Assembly (NCBI RefSeq): GCF_030272615.1
Contig: NC_081414.1
Span: 5,773,001-5,837,000, forward strand
Length of the DNA stretch: 64,000 nucleotides
Direction: 5' to 3'
DNA from: Cryptomeria japonica
Lineage: Eukaryota; Streptophyta; Pinopsida; Cupressales; Cupressaceae
Shown: piece after piece, positions 10,861-22,310 of the stretch
Layout: each line of letters starts with the position of its first letter
Numbering within the stretch: position 1 is the stretch's first letter
Notes under the pieces: generated by a model
Database searches by the model: none
Told to the model about the DNA's origin: nothing
The model's input: only the letters and a program-made list of their open reading frames with translations
Position numbers and translations under genes: made by a program

Positions 10861-11100
10861 TGGTAGATGTATTTTGATGGGGCTTGCAACAAAGAAGGCT
10901 CCAGTGTAGGAGCGATCTTTATTTTACCAAGTGGAAAGAAATTGAACTACTCTTTCCAATTACTATTGGAATGTACTAACAATGTTGATGAGTATGAGGC
11001 ATTACTCTTTGGTCTGAATCTAGCAACTAAGCATGGAATAAAGTTGTTATCAACATGGGGTGATTCAAATGATTATTTCTCAAGTTAGATCAAATTATTC
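10861..11100 (+). pseudogene. Gypsy H RNase H lying upstream of RT
   Basis: MYFDGACNKEGSSVGAIF opens a type-I RNase H. The first catalytic aspartate is in YFDGA, the glutamate in NVDEYEALLFGL, the second aspartate in WGDSND. The E-Y-E-A-L motif is that of the additional, archaeal-like RNase H of plant Tat elements (compare C at 58155-58330). Here it lies between protease and RT rather than after RT. The frame breaks at about 11086. Confidence 0.75.
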
Positions 11101-11671
11101 TTCTAATAATAAAAGATTGAAGCAGTATAAATCTGTTGTTTGGGATTCTTTATAATTCTTTGATGCTTTTTCCATAGATTGGGTGGAGAGGTGAAAGAAA
11201 ATTATGGAAAATTTCTTGGAAAATGTTTCCTTAAAGAGTAATGATGTCACTCTTGCAAGGATATCTAAAATTGAAGTCAAGACCAAACCTTCCATGCTAG
11301 ACAACATTTGCAATTGGCAAGTCTTTAATGATGATGGCGACTTCTTAAATTTTCTCCATTGCATTGATGAGTATGAAACCCAAGAAATTGATTTCAATGT
11401 TTTTATTGAAGTAGTTGATGGTAAGGAGATAGTATTCAGAAATGAAGTTGTTCAGTTGAAAACTAACAAGATCCCAAGGGGACTTGTAGCATTAGAAATG
11501 GTGTTTGATGGCAATGATGGTCAAACAATGAAACCTACCCCAATCAGAAAGGAAGACTTAGAGGAGAGAAACATAGGGATTGAGTCATCTCCAAAGAAGG
11601 TATACATTGGGAAGGAGATTATCCCAAGGATCAGAATAATCTTGATAATATTCTTAAGGAAATACAAGCAT
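11101..11671 (+). pseudogene. Gypsy H spacer between RNase H and RT
   Basis: Frame 11204-11716 continues the polyprotein with no domain I recognise. The stretch ending IPRIRIILIIFLRKYK matches the position of the segment just before RT in Tat elements. It is cut at 11671 by the TRIM and resumes at 12052 in the same frame. Confidence 0.6.
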
Positions 11672-12046
11672 TGTTACAAGTGTGGTTGCCGTTGCACCAA
11701 AAAATTGACTTGTTAATGCCCGATACAACCACTAGACTTATAGAATCCACAAGAGACAGTTAAGCCATGTCACAAACCTAAGAGTTGTGCTGCACATCAC
11801 AAGGAGACTAAGGGAACACACCTTGAAACAATTCCCCCCCCAGCACAAGCGAGGGGTTTGAACTTGTGACCATGCTCTGATACCACTTGTTACAAGTGCG
11901 GTTGCCGTTGTACCAAAAGATTGACCTATTAATGCTTGATACAACCATTAGACTTATAGAATCCACATGAGGTGGTTAAGCCATGTCACAAACCCAAGCA
12001 ATGTGTTGCATAGAATAAGGAGACCAAGGGCGCACACCTTGCAACA
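11672..12046 (-). mobile_element. TRIM element, complete (375 bp)
   Basis: A miniature LTR element in minus orientation. Two 159-base LTRs (11672-11830 and 11888-12046), each reading on the minus strand from TGTTGCAAGG or TGTTTCAAGG to CTTGTAACA. The primer site TGGTATCAGAGC (minus, 11874-11885) is two bases from the 5' LTR. A G-rich polypurine tract (minus, about 11831-11840) adjoins the 3' LTR. Only 57 bases lie between the LTRs, with no coding capacity. Flanks AGCAT (11667-11671) and AGTAT (12047-12051) are a 5-base duplication with one transition. Removing it restores the gypsy H frame as KYKHVFSWSYDD. Confidence 0.92.
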
Positions 12047-12051
12047 AGTAT

Positions 12052-12630
12052 GTCTTTTCTTGGTCATATGATGATCTAAAGGCTTACAGAGAGGATATAT
12101 TTCAACATGAAATTCCTTTAGATCCCAAGCCAAAACCTTTTAGATAGAAGCGAAGATTGATTAACCTAATGTTAAGGCCAAAAATGGAGGAATAACTCAT
12201 GAAACTCAGAGATGGTGGGATCATTAAACCAATTAAACATTCCACCTGGTTTCAAATTTGGTCCCAGTTAGAAAAAAATGGGGATATAAGATTATGTGTT
12301 GACTTCATAAATCTAAATATGTCCTCATTAAAAGATAACTATCCACTTCCTAATATGGAAGCCATGTTACAAAAGGTGAAAGGTTGTGAGTTACTATTAT
12401 AGATGGATGGTTTTTTAGGGTACAATTAGGTCAAGGTCAAAGAATCTGAGCAATACAAGACTTCTTTTACAAATTCTTGGGGAACATATGTGTATGTAAG
12501 AATGCCATTCAGATTGAATAATACTGATGCCACATTTCAGAGAGCCATGGATGTAGCATTCTTCGATCCGATTAACACTATTATGGTAGTCTATCAAGAT
12601 GATTTGACTACATATTCAAAGAAAGTAGTG
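12052..12630 (+). pseudogene. Gypsy H reverse transcriptase, 5' part
   Basis: Begins VFSWSYDDLKAY, the pre-RT motif of Tat elements, then RDGGIIKPIKHSTW, RLCVDFINLN, the palm strand near MDGFLGYN, and MPFRLNNTDATFQRAMD. The catalytic box is YQDDL (12592-12606), the normal form being Y-V/Q-D-D. TAG and TAA replace residues at 12145, 12193, 12400 and 12427, several at expected glutamines. The gene ends abruptly after TYSKKV, where the minus LTR of G begins; the rest of RT and the integrase of H are not in the window. Confidence 0.85.
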
Positions 12631-13062
12631 TGTGCAAAAATTATAGCGATTAATCCATTGAAAGCATTTAAATCACACGTACTCAATGAAACATTAAATT
12701 CAGGAAACAAAATAAAACAATTAGAACACTCCCGAATATCATCTCATTGCTCCCTAGCCTTGAGGACTTTGCTGTTTCATTTGGTGGCTCTCAGATGCAT
12801 GATCATTGAAAAAGTGACAACCCAAGAAATGGGAATTGATATGCAAGCTAAGATGCAAAAAGCTAATCTATTTCTATGCCAATCTACATTATGATGATTA
12901 AGCTATCATGAAAGCCATTATTAAAATGATGTTATACTATTGTTATGATGCTAATGCTACTCTAATTCTATGATAACTATGCTATGATTGTTGAAAATGC
13001 TGATAGACTACTAACATAATGCCGATAATGATGCTAAGGTTTTTTTCTCATAGCCAAAAGAG

Positions 13063-13076
13063 GGGGTATTTATGGG
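13063..13076 (-). promoter_or_regulatory. TATA box of G LTR
   Basis: CCCATAAATACCCC on the minus strand, about 690 bases into the LTR, similar in placement to the other gypsy LTRs here. Confidence 0.55.
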
Positions 13077-13502
13077 ATTTTCATGACCAGAGGTGAGGTT
13101 GCAAAAATCAACGATATAGATTCAGTCTGGATAAATCGATGGTTGAGATTGAAGAATTTGGAAGGAGGTTGAGGAGAAGGACACTTGTCATTCCTAAGGA
13201 TACAAGTGGCAAAGAATATCCAACCATATGCCAACAAAGGGGCAAGTGGCATGGAGATGAGAGACATGTGGCATAAGTGCCACATGTCTCCAAAAGAGGG
13301 TGGACACTCCAAAAATGCTTAGGATAAGAGGTTGGAGAGGATAGGATTAGTTAACCTGTGGTTAGACTAGGGCCTGGTTAGAAGAAGGTTAGGTTAAGGA
13401 GTGGTTAGGAGTTAGGACACATGTGCTTAAATTTGAATTTAAAATTCAAATTTAATGGGGAGGGAATAAATAAATAAATAAATAAACTAAATTCATTTAT
13501 TT

Positions 13503-13679
13503 AATTAGGAAATAGAAAAAAATGATTTTGGTGGGATGAATTAAGAAAATGAACCATATAAACAAATTATTTAATTCATTTATATAGAAAAATGAATTAG
13601 GAAATAGAAGAAACTGATTTTGGTGGGATGAATTAAGAAAATGAACCATATAAACAAATTATTTAATTCATTTATATAG
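13503..13679. repeat. Tandem duplication, 92-bp unit, in G LTR
   Basis: Two near-identical copies beginning AATTAGGAAATAGA at 13503 and 13595, each running through GGTGGGATGAATTAAG and AACAAATTATTTAATTC. A local duplication in the LTR's AT-rich upstream part. Confidence 0.9.
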
Positions 13680-13757
13680 TAGAAGAATAAAGGTCATTAA
13701 TTAAATATTTTCATATTTAATTAATTCAAATTTTTAGACCAATTTTTAGTGTATACA

Positions 13758-13954
13758 TTTTGCCCCTCTTTGAAGCGATGTGTGATAACATGTTAGTTCA
13801 AAGAAAAAAATTTCACTCACTGCTGCTAATTTGATTAGATAAGATGCCCTAGACATTGATTGATATATGATGGATTTGAGGATGCCCCCTTGGGAGATAA
13901 ATCAGATAGTTTTGAATTTTTAAGATTTTTCGCAATTTTTGAAAATTTTAATGA
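13758..13954 (-). mobile_element. Polypurine tract and 3' tail of gypsy G
   Basis: The minus strand reads TCAAAGAGGGGCAAAA (13758-13773) directly before the LTR. This 16-base tract is identical to that of gypsy C at 62156-62171. The remaining bases are untranslated and are cut by the LINE tail at 13955. The rest of G was not found. Confidence 0.75.
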
Positions 13955-14101
13955 TTTTTTTGGTGAATAGGCCTTCTTTATTAGATAACAATATTAAAGT
14001 ACATATTCACAAAAAAGGCTGGGGGATACAAGATCACCCCGCGAGAGTCACATGGCAAAAAGACGGAGTAAAAAAACAAAGCTATTCATCAAAAAACTTC
14101 C

Positions 14102-14767
14102 TCAAGTAGCCAAAGCAGTTGCAGTTGAGGGGAGAGGATCTGGATCATCTTTCTTGCCCCATACATGAGTGGGGCCAGGAGTTGGGTCTGACATGGACCA
14201 TCCATCTTCTGGGTCTTTTTCTTCTTCTCTTTCCTCCCACTTGGTAGACAAAATAAATAGAGCTATGTGAGGAAACTTGGAGGTGGTGGCAGCAGGCCAC
14301 CTAGAGCCATCACCGACAATAAGAGCCAAAGTAATAGGAGCAGCAAAAGGACACCCCGAGGCAGACCCACGATGCAGAGGAGAAGCCGAGTGGTGCCTCC
14401 ATGCGTCATCTCTCCTACCAGAGGAGCAGCGAGGAGCCTGGGACCGTGGGGTTTGAGAGCGTGGGGCAGACGAACTTCAGCCACGACGGTGGCCACAGGG
14501 CAGAGTGCGGTCAACAGAAATAAAATCCGATGACACTCTTGCAACCGCACAAGGGGCATTGCCCCAATGCTGAAGGAGCTCCTATAAGTTGCCCACCTCA
14601 AGAGCCACTTTATTTGCTTGTACCCAAATCAACATTAATACATTATTACAAATGCAAGCTTTAGCATAAAGCCAGACATTAATATCCAAATAGCTGTGAG
14701 TAAAAAGAACAACATTTCTATCTTTCTAAAGAGTAAATAGGATCTCCATTTTGAATGCATGCCATAT
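14102..14767 (-). pseudogene. LINE ORF2 C-terminal tail
   Basis: GC-rich compared with its surroundings. A minus frame at 14102-14329 ends an apparent continuation of ORF2, with KWEEREEEKDPEDGWS and a proline-rich stretch; the piece from 14330 to 14600 is in broken frames. I do not recognise a domain. It may be the variable tail of ORF2 or 3' untranslated sequence. Confidence 0.4.
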
Positions 14768-15124
14768 CTAGGAAAACTTTAAGGGGATTCTAGGCAAATC
14801 TCCCAGAAGAGCCATATGCCAAAAAAAGGGCTTAGGCCGAAAAGGCCAAAAGAAATCATGGATCCAGCTCCAATATTGTTGAGCTCCTCTACAAAACCAA
14901 AAAATATGCATAAAAGTTTCTAGGTGACCACAAAAAGGGCACCGGGGATCAAGAACCCCCAAATGCTTAAGTCTGGAACCCAAAGGCAACCCTTGAAAAA
15001 GAACACACCAAGCAAAGTGTGAAATCTTGGGTTCAGTGGTGGGGGACCAGACAACAAGAAACCCGAGTCTCCGAGATTTATGAGAAGACTGCAAATGCCA
15101 CCGCTGGTTAAGAATATGGACCAT
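14768..15124 (-). pseudogene. LINE ORF2 zf-RVT domain
   Basis: Contains KISHFAWCVLFQGLP, the W/F-rich start of the plant zf-RVT domain, and CPFCGHLETFMHIFWFC, which supplies the C-x2-C-x6/7-H-x4-C zinc ligands. This domain ends ORF2 of plant L1-like LINEs. The frame continues up to 15349 with SFHLSQPDRQ-type sequence that joins it to RT. Confidence 0.88.
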
Positions 15125-15748
15125 AGGAAAATGGGGTATCTACTAGAGATAACCCAATTTGGGTTTGTAGCTGGTGAAAGGAGTCCAAGGATACCACTTC
15201 CAATCCTTCCACCAAGGCCTGACAGACTGAATGCCAAGCTTATGTAACAAAGGTGAGGGCAAGGCTGAAACTAGAAAGTCATAAGTCTGTCGATCAGGTT
15301 GAGATAGATGAAAATGGACTTGGAGGTCATCCCATGATCGAAGACTCATAGAAAATTTGGAAAATAGGTCCTTAGGTGTTCAAGTGTCGCGTTTGTGAAA
15401 ACACAAAGCACTAACACCCTGGATTTTGGCCAACGGTAACCCTTGCACCTGAAAAAAAGGTGACCATCAGAGGTTGTGTTGATTCATGGAGATCCCATCA
15501 CGAACACCATCACCCACCCACCGAAGCCAAGGCTTAATAGATTCCCAAGCACACCAAATGATTTTAACAACAAAAGTACCCTGGATCTGAATTGGGTCTT
15601 TCATAATGAGAAGGGTTTGAAAACCAATCCCCTTCCAAGCCGGCCTATTGGTAGGAAACCCCGAAGAAATGCAATGGCGAAGAAGGATTTTCCAAGCCTC
15701 ATCACTAGATAAGGTGCTGATGATCCATTTAGCACATAAAGCAAGCCC

Positions 15749-17100
15749 TTATTTATGGGTAGAAATAAGGCCAAGCCCTCTAGACTCCTTGGGAAGGAAG
15801 CAATACTCCCAAGTGACTCTGTAAAAACCTTGATGGTTAAAACCAGAAGCCCAAAGAAAAGCCCGTAGAAGCCTTTCCAACTTCATGTAAGAGGCTTTAG
15901 AAGGAGCCCAACATGAAGAGTAATAGACATGAGTGGCAGCCAAAACCTTCGAACAAATTTGAAATTTACTAGCCAGAGAGAGAGGCTTGGTTATCCAATA
16001 AGCTATTTTTTTCTCAATCCTAGCTAAAATAGCATTCCAAAGATCCACAGGCGAAGCTTGAAAGGCAAAAGGAATGCCCAGAAATCAAAATTTCTTGCCA
16101 TGATGAAGCCATTTCCAATCATATTGAAGAATCCAAGGTGGGGTGAGAAGAAAGGACTGCCTATAACATTACGTCTTGTGCCATTGAATGGCCGAGCTGG
16201 GGGCCAAGCAAAAAGTGTCCAGACATTGAAGAGCAGCTTGAACAATATCTTCTTCCTCAATGAGAGTGAGAAAGGAGTCATCCACAAAATGACCATTAAC
16301 AAGTTGAGAAGGTGACTCGGGCAGGGAGATTCCACGGACATGCCTAGCAGAAATGGCATTAGCAAGTAAGTACCCAAAACCCTCTACCGCAAGAACATAT
16401 AAAGAAGGAGCCAGAGGACAACCCTGGCGAATGGATCTGAAAAGACCAAAAGCCTCAGACTGACGACCATTGATGGTGATGCAAGCTGAAGCATCTCTGA
16501 ATAACATCTAGATAGATTAAATGAATCTGGGCCCGAAGCGAAGAGCTTTGAGCATAGCCAAAATAAATGGCCACTCAATGCGATCATACGCTTTAGTGAA
16601 GTCAATCTTAAGGAAGATTTCCTGCTGTTTGGAGCATTGGGCCCAGTCCATCCCTTCCCAAACAACAATAATATTATCCAGAATAAACCTAGACTTGGTA
16701 AATCCAGTCTACTCCAGATGAACAATCAAGGGAAGGAGATGGTGAATCTTGAGAGCCAAGGCTTTGGCAATGATCTTATACGAGACATTGAGCATAGGCC
16801 TCCAATTGCAAATGTCCTCTAGATCCCCAACCTTAGGGATAAATTTGATGTTACCCTGGTTAAGCATCTTTCGCAGGGACTAGAAGTGAAAAGCTTCAAG
16901 GTAGACCTTATGTAGGTCAGGACCAACACAAAGCCAAAGGGCTTTGTAGAACTCGCAAGGGAAACCATCACACCCAGGGGCTTTATCATCCACCATAGAA
17001 AAAATGACTTCCTTGAGATCATCAATGGTCAGTAAGAGATCACAAAAGGTCTACTGGGACTCGGAAAGCCTTTTGGGAACAACAACTAAGCAATCTTGCA
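15749..17100 (-). pseudogene. LINE reverse transcriptase
   Basis: Read right to left in broken frames: the DGFPCEFYKALW-type first block (about 16950), KIIAKALA (about 16760), KIDFTKAYDRIEW with the first palm aspartate (about 16600), RQGCPLAPSLYVLAVEGF (about 16400), and the catalytic strand FVDDSF near 16290, where F-A-D-D-T is usual. The thumb region follows at 15749-16048 with LSLASKFQICSKVL and FLWASG. TGA and TAG codons and frameshifts make it non-functional. Confidence 0.88.
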
Positions 17101-17639
17101 AAGCTTGGGCTCTAGCTGGAGAGTTTCCCTGCATTGTGAACACCTTCTCATAATGATGGACAAAATCTTACATAATATCAGGCAACTCGGTGAGAACAAC
17201 ATGCCCCTCTTTGATTTTCTTAATCCCTATAGAGGTATGATGGGCACACAAAGCCAGGAAAAATTCTTTGGAGGCCTTGTCACCCACCTTGAGCCAATGT
17301 AACTTGGCTTTGATTTGAGCTCCTTTGGCAGAGTAATTATCTGCAACTTGTTTCTGATGACGGAGATGGGCTAATCAAAGTTGCAAGTTAGAATCAAAAG
17401 GATTCAAGGCCAGAGCTTCTGTGGCAGCATGAAGATCTTTGGTGGTTGTATCATATGAGCGCCTGCGGTACATGGCAAGTTGTCTACCATAAATGCGTAG
17501 AAACCGTGCAGAGCGAGTAATGGCATCATTCCACCATGAAATCCAACCAGTGTGATGATGAGGCTTTGGTTCCAAATTCCAAACCCTTTGAATGTGGGTC
17601 ATCATGGCCTGATGATGTAGGAGAGACGTGTTGAGGTAA

Positions 17640-18112
17640 AACTACATCTTGGAAGGACGTGACCTAGTTGGCTGCCATTCAATGTTAAACTTTATGGGGA
17701 AGTGGTCAGACAACGTCACATCAACGAGAGAAGTGACGGGCATATCTTGATCTTCAGAAAGAGAAAAAAAAGATTGCACAATTATCATAGCACGATCAAG
17801 CCTTTTAAATATCCTGTCTGTGCCAGCTCTGAAATTAGATTGTGTCAGACCCCACCAAGGCGGCTACGGTTGGTGTTGGGGTCAGAAAGACCCAACTTAT
17901 TATGTATATAGTACTAGGCTTCCCTCTTGCTAGTTGTCCATCGAAAAGGCAAAATTCCGTCCTTATCGCTCGCCACCTCAACCATATTGAAGTCACTACA
18001 CATGACCCAAGTTGCAGGTGGTAGATTGTCAACAATCCAACGCTATAAGTGTGATCTATCAACTGCATCATTGGGAGCATAAGCATTAACAATCCCAATT
18101 ATAGGAGGTTTT
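17640..18112 (-). pseudogene. LINE endonuclease, C-terminal part
   Basis: At the truncated 5' end the minus strand gives IIGIVNAYAPNDAVD, then WVMCSDFNMVE, then SLVDVTLSDHFPIKFNIEW. These are the N-x-Y-A-P, G-D-F-N (here C-S-D-F-N) and S-D-H blocks of the apurinic endonuclease/exonuclease fold. The N-terminal catalytic glutamate region is missing. Several stops lie between the blocks. Confidence 0.85.
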
Positions 18113-19215
18113 TAAATTAAAATAGGATAAAAACATCCCACTTAAATGATATTTTTCCCCTTTTAAATAAAAAGTGAACCCCATTTCACCCTCATTTTTA
18201 TTTGTGCATTTGAGAAACTTGGAAGTGGAGCTCTAGAGCGAAGATGGTGATTCCACGTCAGGAGCATCAATTCAAGAGAGTGTGGCGATATCAATGTCCT
18301 TTGGCCTATGGTCCACCAGTACGTACTTCGAGAAAACCCTCTTCGTATGTTTTTGTTGATTTTAATAGAATTTGAAATTGATGTTTCGAATGACTTAACT
18401 ATTATTAACAAATGGGTGTTTGAAATGTTTTGCTTATTTTTATGGGTTTTTAATTTTGCAAAATGGGTTTTGGGCATTTTTGGATTTGGTACCGACATTT
18501 AGGGGGGTTTTGATTTTTTTAGATTGCTTTTTGGGGATTTTAATTTTTTTGTTGGTTTTTTAAATTTTTTTTGGCTTTTTGGATGCACCACCTTCGGTGC
18601 CATTGGCGACCCCATGGGCGCCGTCATTGACATTACGGGTGTTGTCACCGGCACCATGGGCACCAATGCCAACCCCATGAATGTTGTCATCGACGTCATG
18701 GGCGTCGATGGCGGTGCCACGGACGTCGTCGCCGACGCCGGATCCCAGCCCAAAAGCACAAAAAAAATCCCCCTCTTGCTAAGATTTTAAAAAAATGATT
18801 AATTTTTTTTAGATCGATGATATTAGGACACATAAAACCTCCCCTGCTGATTTTTTTTTTTTGATAAAAACAAAATGATTGATTTTTAGATCGATGATTT
18901 TAGCACACCAATAGGTGTTGATGAAGACAGTTAACATTGGATTTTTCATTAGCCTGATTAGCAATTTGATACTAGATTGATGAAATTTGATTTAGAGACT
19001 CCTGATTGATTATATAATGATTTGTTTTGATTACCTCAATTTGCATGCTATATAGGATAATATTGATAACGACCTCATGATAAATGAGAGTTGTTGATAG
19101 GGGCTCAACAAGATTTTATAGAAATCTAACATGAGCAAGATAGATAGACAGATTGACTGATAGATAGATAGATAAATCGAGTTACTGATATGTCGATTTG
19201 GTATGATAATAGGAG
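18113..19215 (+). other. AT-rich interval with a GC-rich pocket; no gene recognised
   Basis: From 18113 to 18500 the sequence is unremarkable. At 18500-18590 it is strongly T-rich. At 18590-18760 it turns GC-rich with CATGGGCGCC-type words spaced about 30 bases apart; both strands are open there (plus 18524-18790 reading GVVTGTMGTNANPM), which argues for a degenerate repeat rather than two genes. A T-run lies near 18850. No start of the PMD gene that follows could be fixed here. Confidence 0.4.
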
Positions 19216-20784
19216 CCTTTAGGTACTCTTCAGTGTCAGGAACGTTTGCCGAAGACCTATAGTTTGATACACGATCTTACTCAGGTAGATTTGGATTTGA
19301 TTCACCAATGTGGACTATCTTCCTTGATCGATATGCCCCAGTATATGATTAACCATGATTTGTTGACTGCGCTGGCCGAGTGATGGTATAGTGAACACAA
19401 TACCTTTCATCTACCTCAGGGCGAGATGACAGTGACACCAGAGGATGTCTACAGGATACTCAGAATACCCATGGTCGGGCATATCATCTATTGTGACTTA
19501 TATGAGCAGGGAGGGACATACGCATTGAGAAGGATCTTTGACGATGATCATTTATGTGTGTATGATATCCCTTGGCATGAGATGCTCAATTTGGATTATG
19601 CTCCAGTTCGTTCAGTATTGGCTGGGTTCATTGGTGGTTTCCTTTGTCCTGATCATAGGTCAAAGGGCTTATCAGTTGGATGGGGCCACTTGCTAGAGAA
19701 GATGATTACACAGGGCACTAGGTTCTCTTGGGGATCCTGCATGTTAGCTCACTTATACTATGACTTGCATCGAGTAGTTTACTAGGGATTAACTACGTTA
19801 TCTGCATGTGTGACCCTATTATAGATATGGGCTTGGGAACACTTGCCTGTCACACATCCACTAGCAGATAGAGATCATCCAGGAGGGAGGCCCTATGTGT
19901 ATAGCTACTCCTTACATGATTGAGCAGTTCATCATTACATGAGTGCTACGCCAATATGGCAGAGTCCAGGGACTCCCACAGGGGACAACGCTGTATGCAT
20001 GAAGGCAACATGATATAGCTACTTGGGGATCAATTATTTCTTATGATGCTGCCCATGATGGGTATGAGAGCCTTGGAGGATAGGATTGGGACTACAGGGC
20101 CGATATTATTGATCTAGGCAGTATAAGAGGGCATGGCCAGTATCTTCTGACACACCCATTTCCAAGATTGACTACCTTGTATGAGCTGGTACCTGGGTTT
20201 GATGATGGAGAGGATAGACCACCTCGTCAAGCTCATAGACGGCTGAGAGAGAGAGGAGGGAGAGGAGACATGAGAGATGGAGGAGATGGAGGAGATGGAG
20301 GAGATGAGGGAGATTATGTAGGAGGTGATGGGGGAGATTATGGAGTAGATGAGGGAGGTGATGGTGGGGGAGATTATGGAGGTGCAATGGAAGAGATATC
20401 GGGAGTTAGAATTTATAGACCTAGTAGAGTGTCACCTATGGATTGGGTGACTAGAGTGGTTCAACGGAGGAAATCTGGACACATAGGACAGGTTCAACAG
20501 GTTACATAGGCAGATTAGATACCATAGGTACCGACAAGAGGCCTCTTAACAGATACTCATCAGGATGCCTTCTCACCAGTAATAGGCACAAATTAGTGAC
20601 TTGGATAGTCAAGTTCAACAGTTGGAGGGCAGACTGGTAGAGAGAGACTCACATATAGCACAATTACAGGCTCAAATGACAGAGTTATAGGCATAGGTAC
20701 AGGGTCAGGTGACTCAAATGCAGACATAGATTGCTACGCTGACCACAAAGAGAGATACAACCACAGAGAGACATGGGTAGGCCC
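19210..20784 (+). pseudogene. Plant mobile domain (PMD) gene remnant, 5' and middle part
   Basis: The frame from about 19218 reads LTQVDLDLIHQCGLSSLID, a TGA at 19381, then NTFHLPQGEMTVTPEDVYRI. The H-x-F/L-P-x-G-E-M-T-x-T-x-x-D-V pattern is the signature of the plant mobile (aminotransferase-like) domain of transposon-derived plant proteins. The clean frame 19426-19785 continues through GHLLEKMITQGTRFSWGSCMLAHLYYDLHRVV, and after a TAG comes LLxIWAWEHLPV, also a PMD hallmark. Downstream (20168-20509) is an acidic Gly-Asp repeat, then Gln-rich coiled-coil-like sequence. Stops and shifts are present. The copia Y insertion at 20785 splits it. Confidence 0.75.
20270..20400 (+). repeat. GGAGATG-type microsatellite coding Gly-Asp repeats
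   Basis: GGAGATGGAGGAGATGG-type tandem triplets within the PMD frame, giving a glycine-aspartate-rich stretch. A simple-sequence expansion. Confidence 0.85.
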
Positions 20785-22298
20785 TGATAGTTCTGATACT
20801 TAATATAAGTACAGATCCAATAACCAACAAGATGAGAGGGGGTGGGTGAATCATACAAACTTAATCATCCATAAAAACATCAGATTCAACCTCAGTAACA
20901 TATATTTTAGTAATATAACCAAAATTGTTAAACATGCAAACTCAAAAGCATATAAACATCATAAACCTCATAACACTAGATTTAACATGGAAACCCAAAT
21001 AGGGAAAAACCACTATGGGATTTTGGACCCACTAAGAAATATACTCTTCTAGAGTATGCTCGGTTAAAAGCAAATCCTGTTAAAGATTACAAACACATTG
21101 CTAGATGTGACCCGGTTAAGGGATTTCCCTCAGATCTGTTAGGATCTTCACCTTGTTAGAAGTGACCTTGTTAAAGGATTTCGAACACTCAATTAGAATG
21201 TCACCTTGCTAGAGGGTTTTACAAATAAGACTGTTAAGTCCACTCGGTTAAGAGATTTTCTGTCACTTTCACAAAATAACAGTAATAAAATCTATCTGGG
21301 ACTTCACATCTAAAATGCTAAAGCAGATTCCTATTTGTTCAATACAATCTAGACATAGAACTAATCTTGTCTATCTGCTGGGCTTCTATACTCTGTTATT
21401 CTAACAGGTCTTCAAGCTTCTATGCTCGGTAATCACTATGTAGCATCCCTATGCATACACTTGCCCAAATACATTATTTATCAACAGTTTCCTATTTATA
21501 AACAATTAGGTAACCGCTTAATCGCCTTGATCACATTACCCATGATCAATCATAGCCATCAAATCTTCGATCTTGTCCAGGTTCAATGCATCTTTCAATC
21601 TGAAAATGTTTTACCCCACCTAGGAACTTGCATACATTTCTTGGAACTTGTGCCAGGGTATTGCGGTTCAATCTAAGCTGTAGATCTTCATGCCGACTTT
21701 CCTTTGCCTTAGATTCTTTAACAAACTTCATGCACGACTCACCAATCATTTAATCAGTTCTAGCTCATCAGCTTCCTTCATTAAACAACTCATGTAACCA
21801 TTTAATACATTCTGTTATAGCTTGGTAACAACTCGGTGAATACTAAACTTCACTTGGTAGACATTCTGCCTTCATTAACCGATAGCGATAACCTTAGGGT
21901 TTACCGACTAGGTTCTTTGCTTGATAACATAGTATAGTATTAACCTTTACATTTTACAACATATGTATGATGTTAAAACAATCTAAAACATCATGATCTC
22001 ATCATTGTCTTACTCGGTACTAGTTGCCCATTGAATACCTTATTCATCCCCTTATTCATCATATCCTTTCCTGTGTCTTTTACCGACATCTTTATACTCT
22101 TTAAATCATACTTCTCAAGATATGGCAACATCATTCTGAATTAGAAAATCAATTTCTTGACATCAATGACAAAATAATAATATCAAGACAATAAACATCC
22201 TTAATCAGTTATATCCATAATCATCAACAACCTTCTCAATATCCTTATTGAAATGCCAACAATCTTTCATTGTCTGTTATAATGCTATATTGCCAACA
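20785..22298 (-). mobile_element. 3' LTR of copia Y
   Basis: On the minus strand it starts TGTTGGCAATATAGC at 22298 and ends ACTATCA at 20785. TATA box TATAAATAGG (minus) at 21491-21500. A degenerate motif, CTTAACCGGGT with variants, recurs about six times at 21055-21270, downstream of the presumed start site. A foldable GTGG/CCAT segment lies at 20986-21013. Confidence 0.94.
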
Positions 22299-22310
22299 AT
22301 CTCCCCCTTT
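22299..22310 (-). promoter_or_regulatory. Polypurine tract of copia Y
   Basis: AAAGGGGGAGAT on the minus strand, abutting the 3' LTR. A second copy of the same purine run (CAAAGGGGGAGAAG) lies 150 bases upstream at about 22463-22477. Confidence 0.9.

Larger units (their letters stand above)
12631..13757 (-). mobile_element. 3' LTR of minus-strand gypsy G
   Basis: Minus-strand LTR of about 1127 bases. It starts TGTATACAC at 13757, immediately after a polypurine tract, and ends at a CA near 12631 (the exact end could be two bases either side). A TATA box, CCCATAAATACCCC, lies at 13063-13076. The left portion is low-complexity with ATGATGCTAATGC-type words. It lies inside the gypsy H RT. No second LTR was found, so the insertion duplication cannot be checked. 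Confidence 0.7.
13955..18112 (-). mobile_element. L1-like LINE, 5'-truncated
   Basis: A non-LTR element in minus orientation. The 3' end is a short poly-A (7 bases, 13955-13961) preceded by CTAATAAAGAAGG, typical of plant L1 tails. Moving right come the ORF2 C-terminal zinc-binding domain, RT and the last part of the endonuclease. The element stops at about 18112 inside the endonuclease, so ORF1 and the N-terminal endonuclease are absent: classic 5' truncation. No clear target duplication was seen. The coding frame holds several stops and shifts. Confidence 0.9.

Noticed and set aside
13941-18130. Target site duplication around the LINE
   Set aside because: Both flanks are A/T-rich and short matches occur by chance; no convincing direct repeat was found.
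18499-18790. Two opposing 86-88 codon frames
   Set aside because: A GC-rich degenerate repeat opens both strands; no domain, and the composition is simple.
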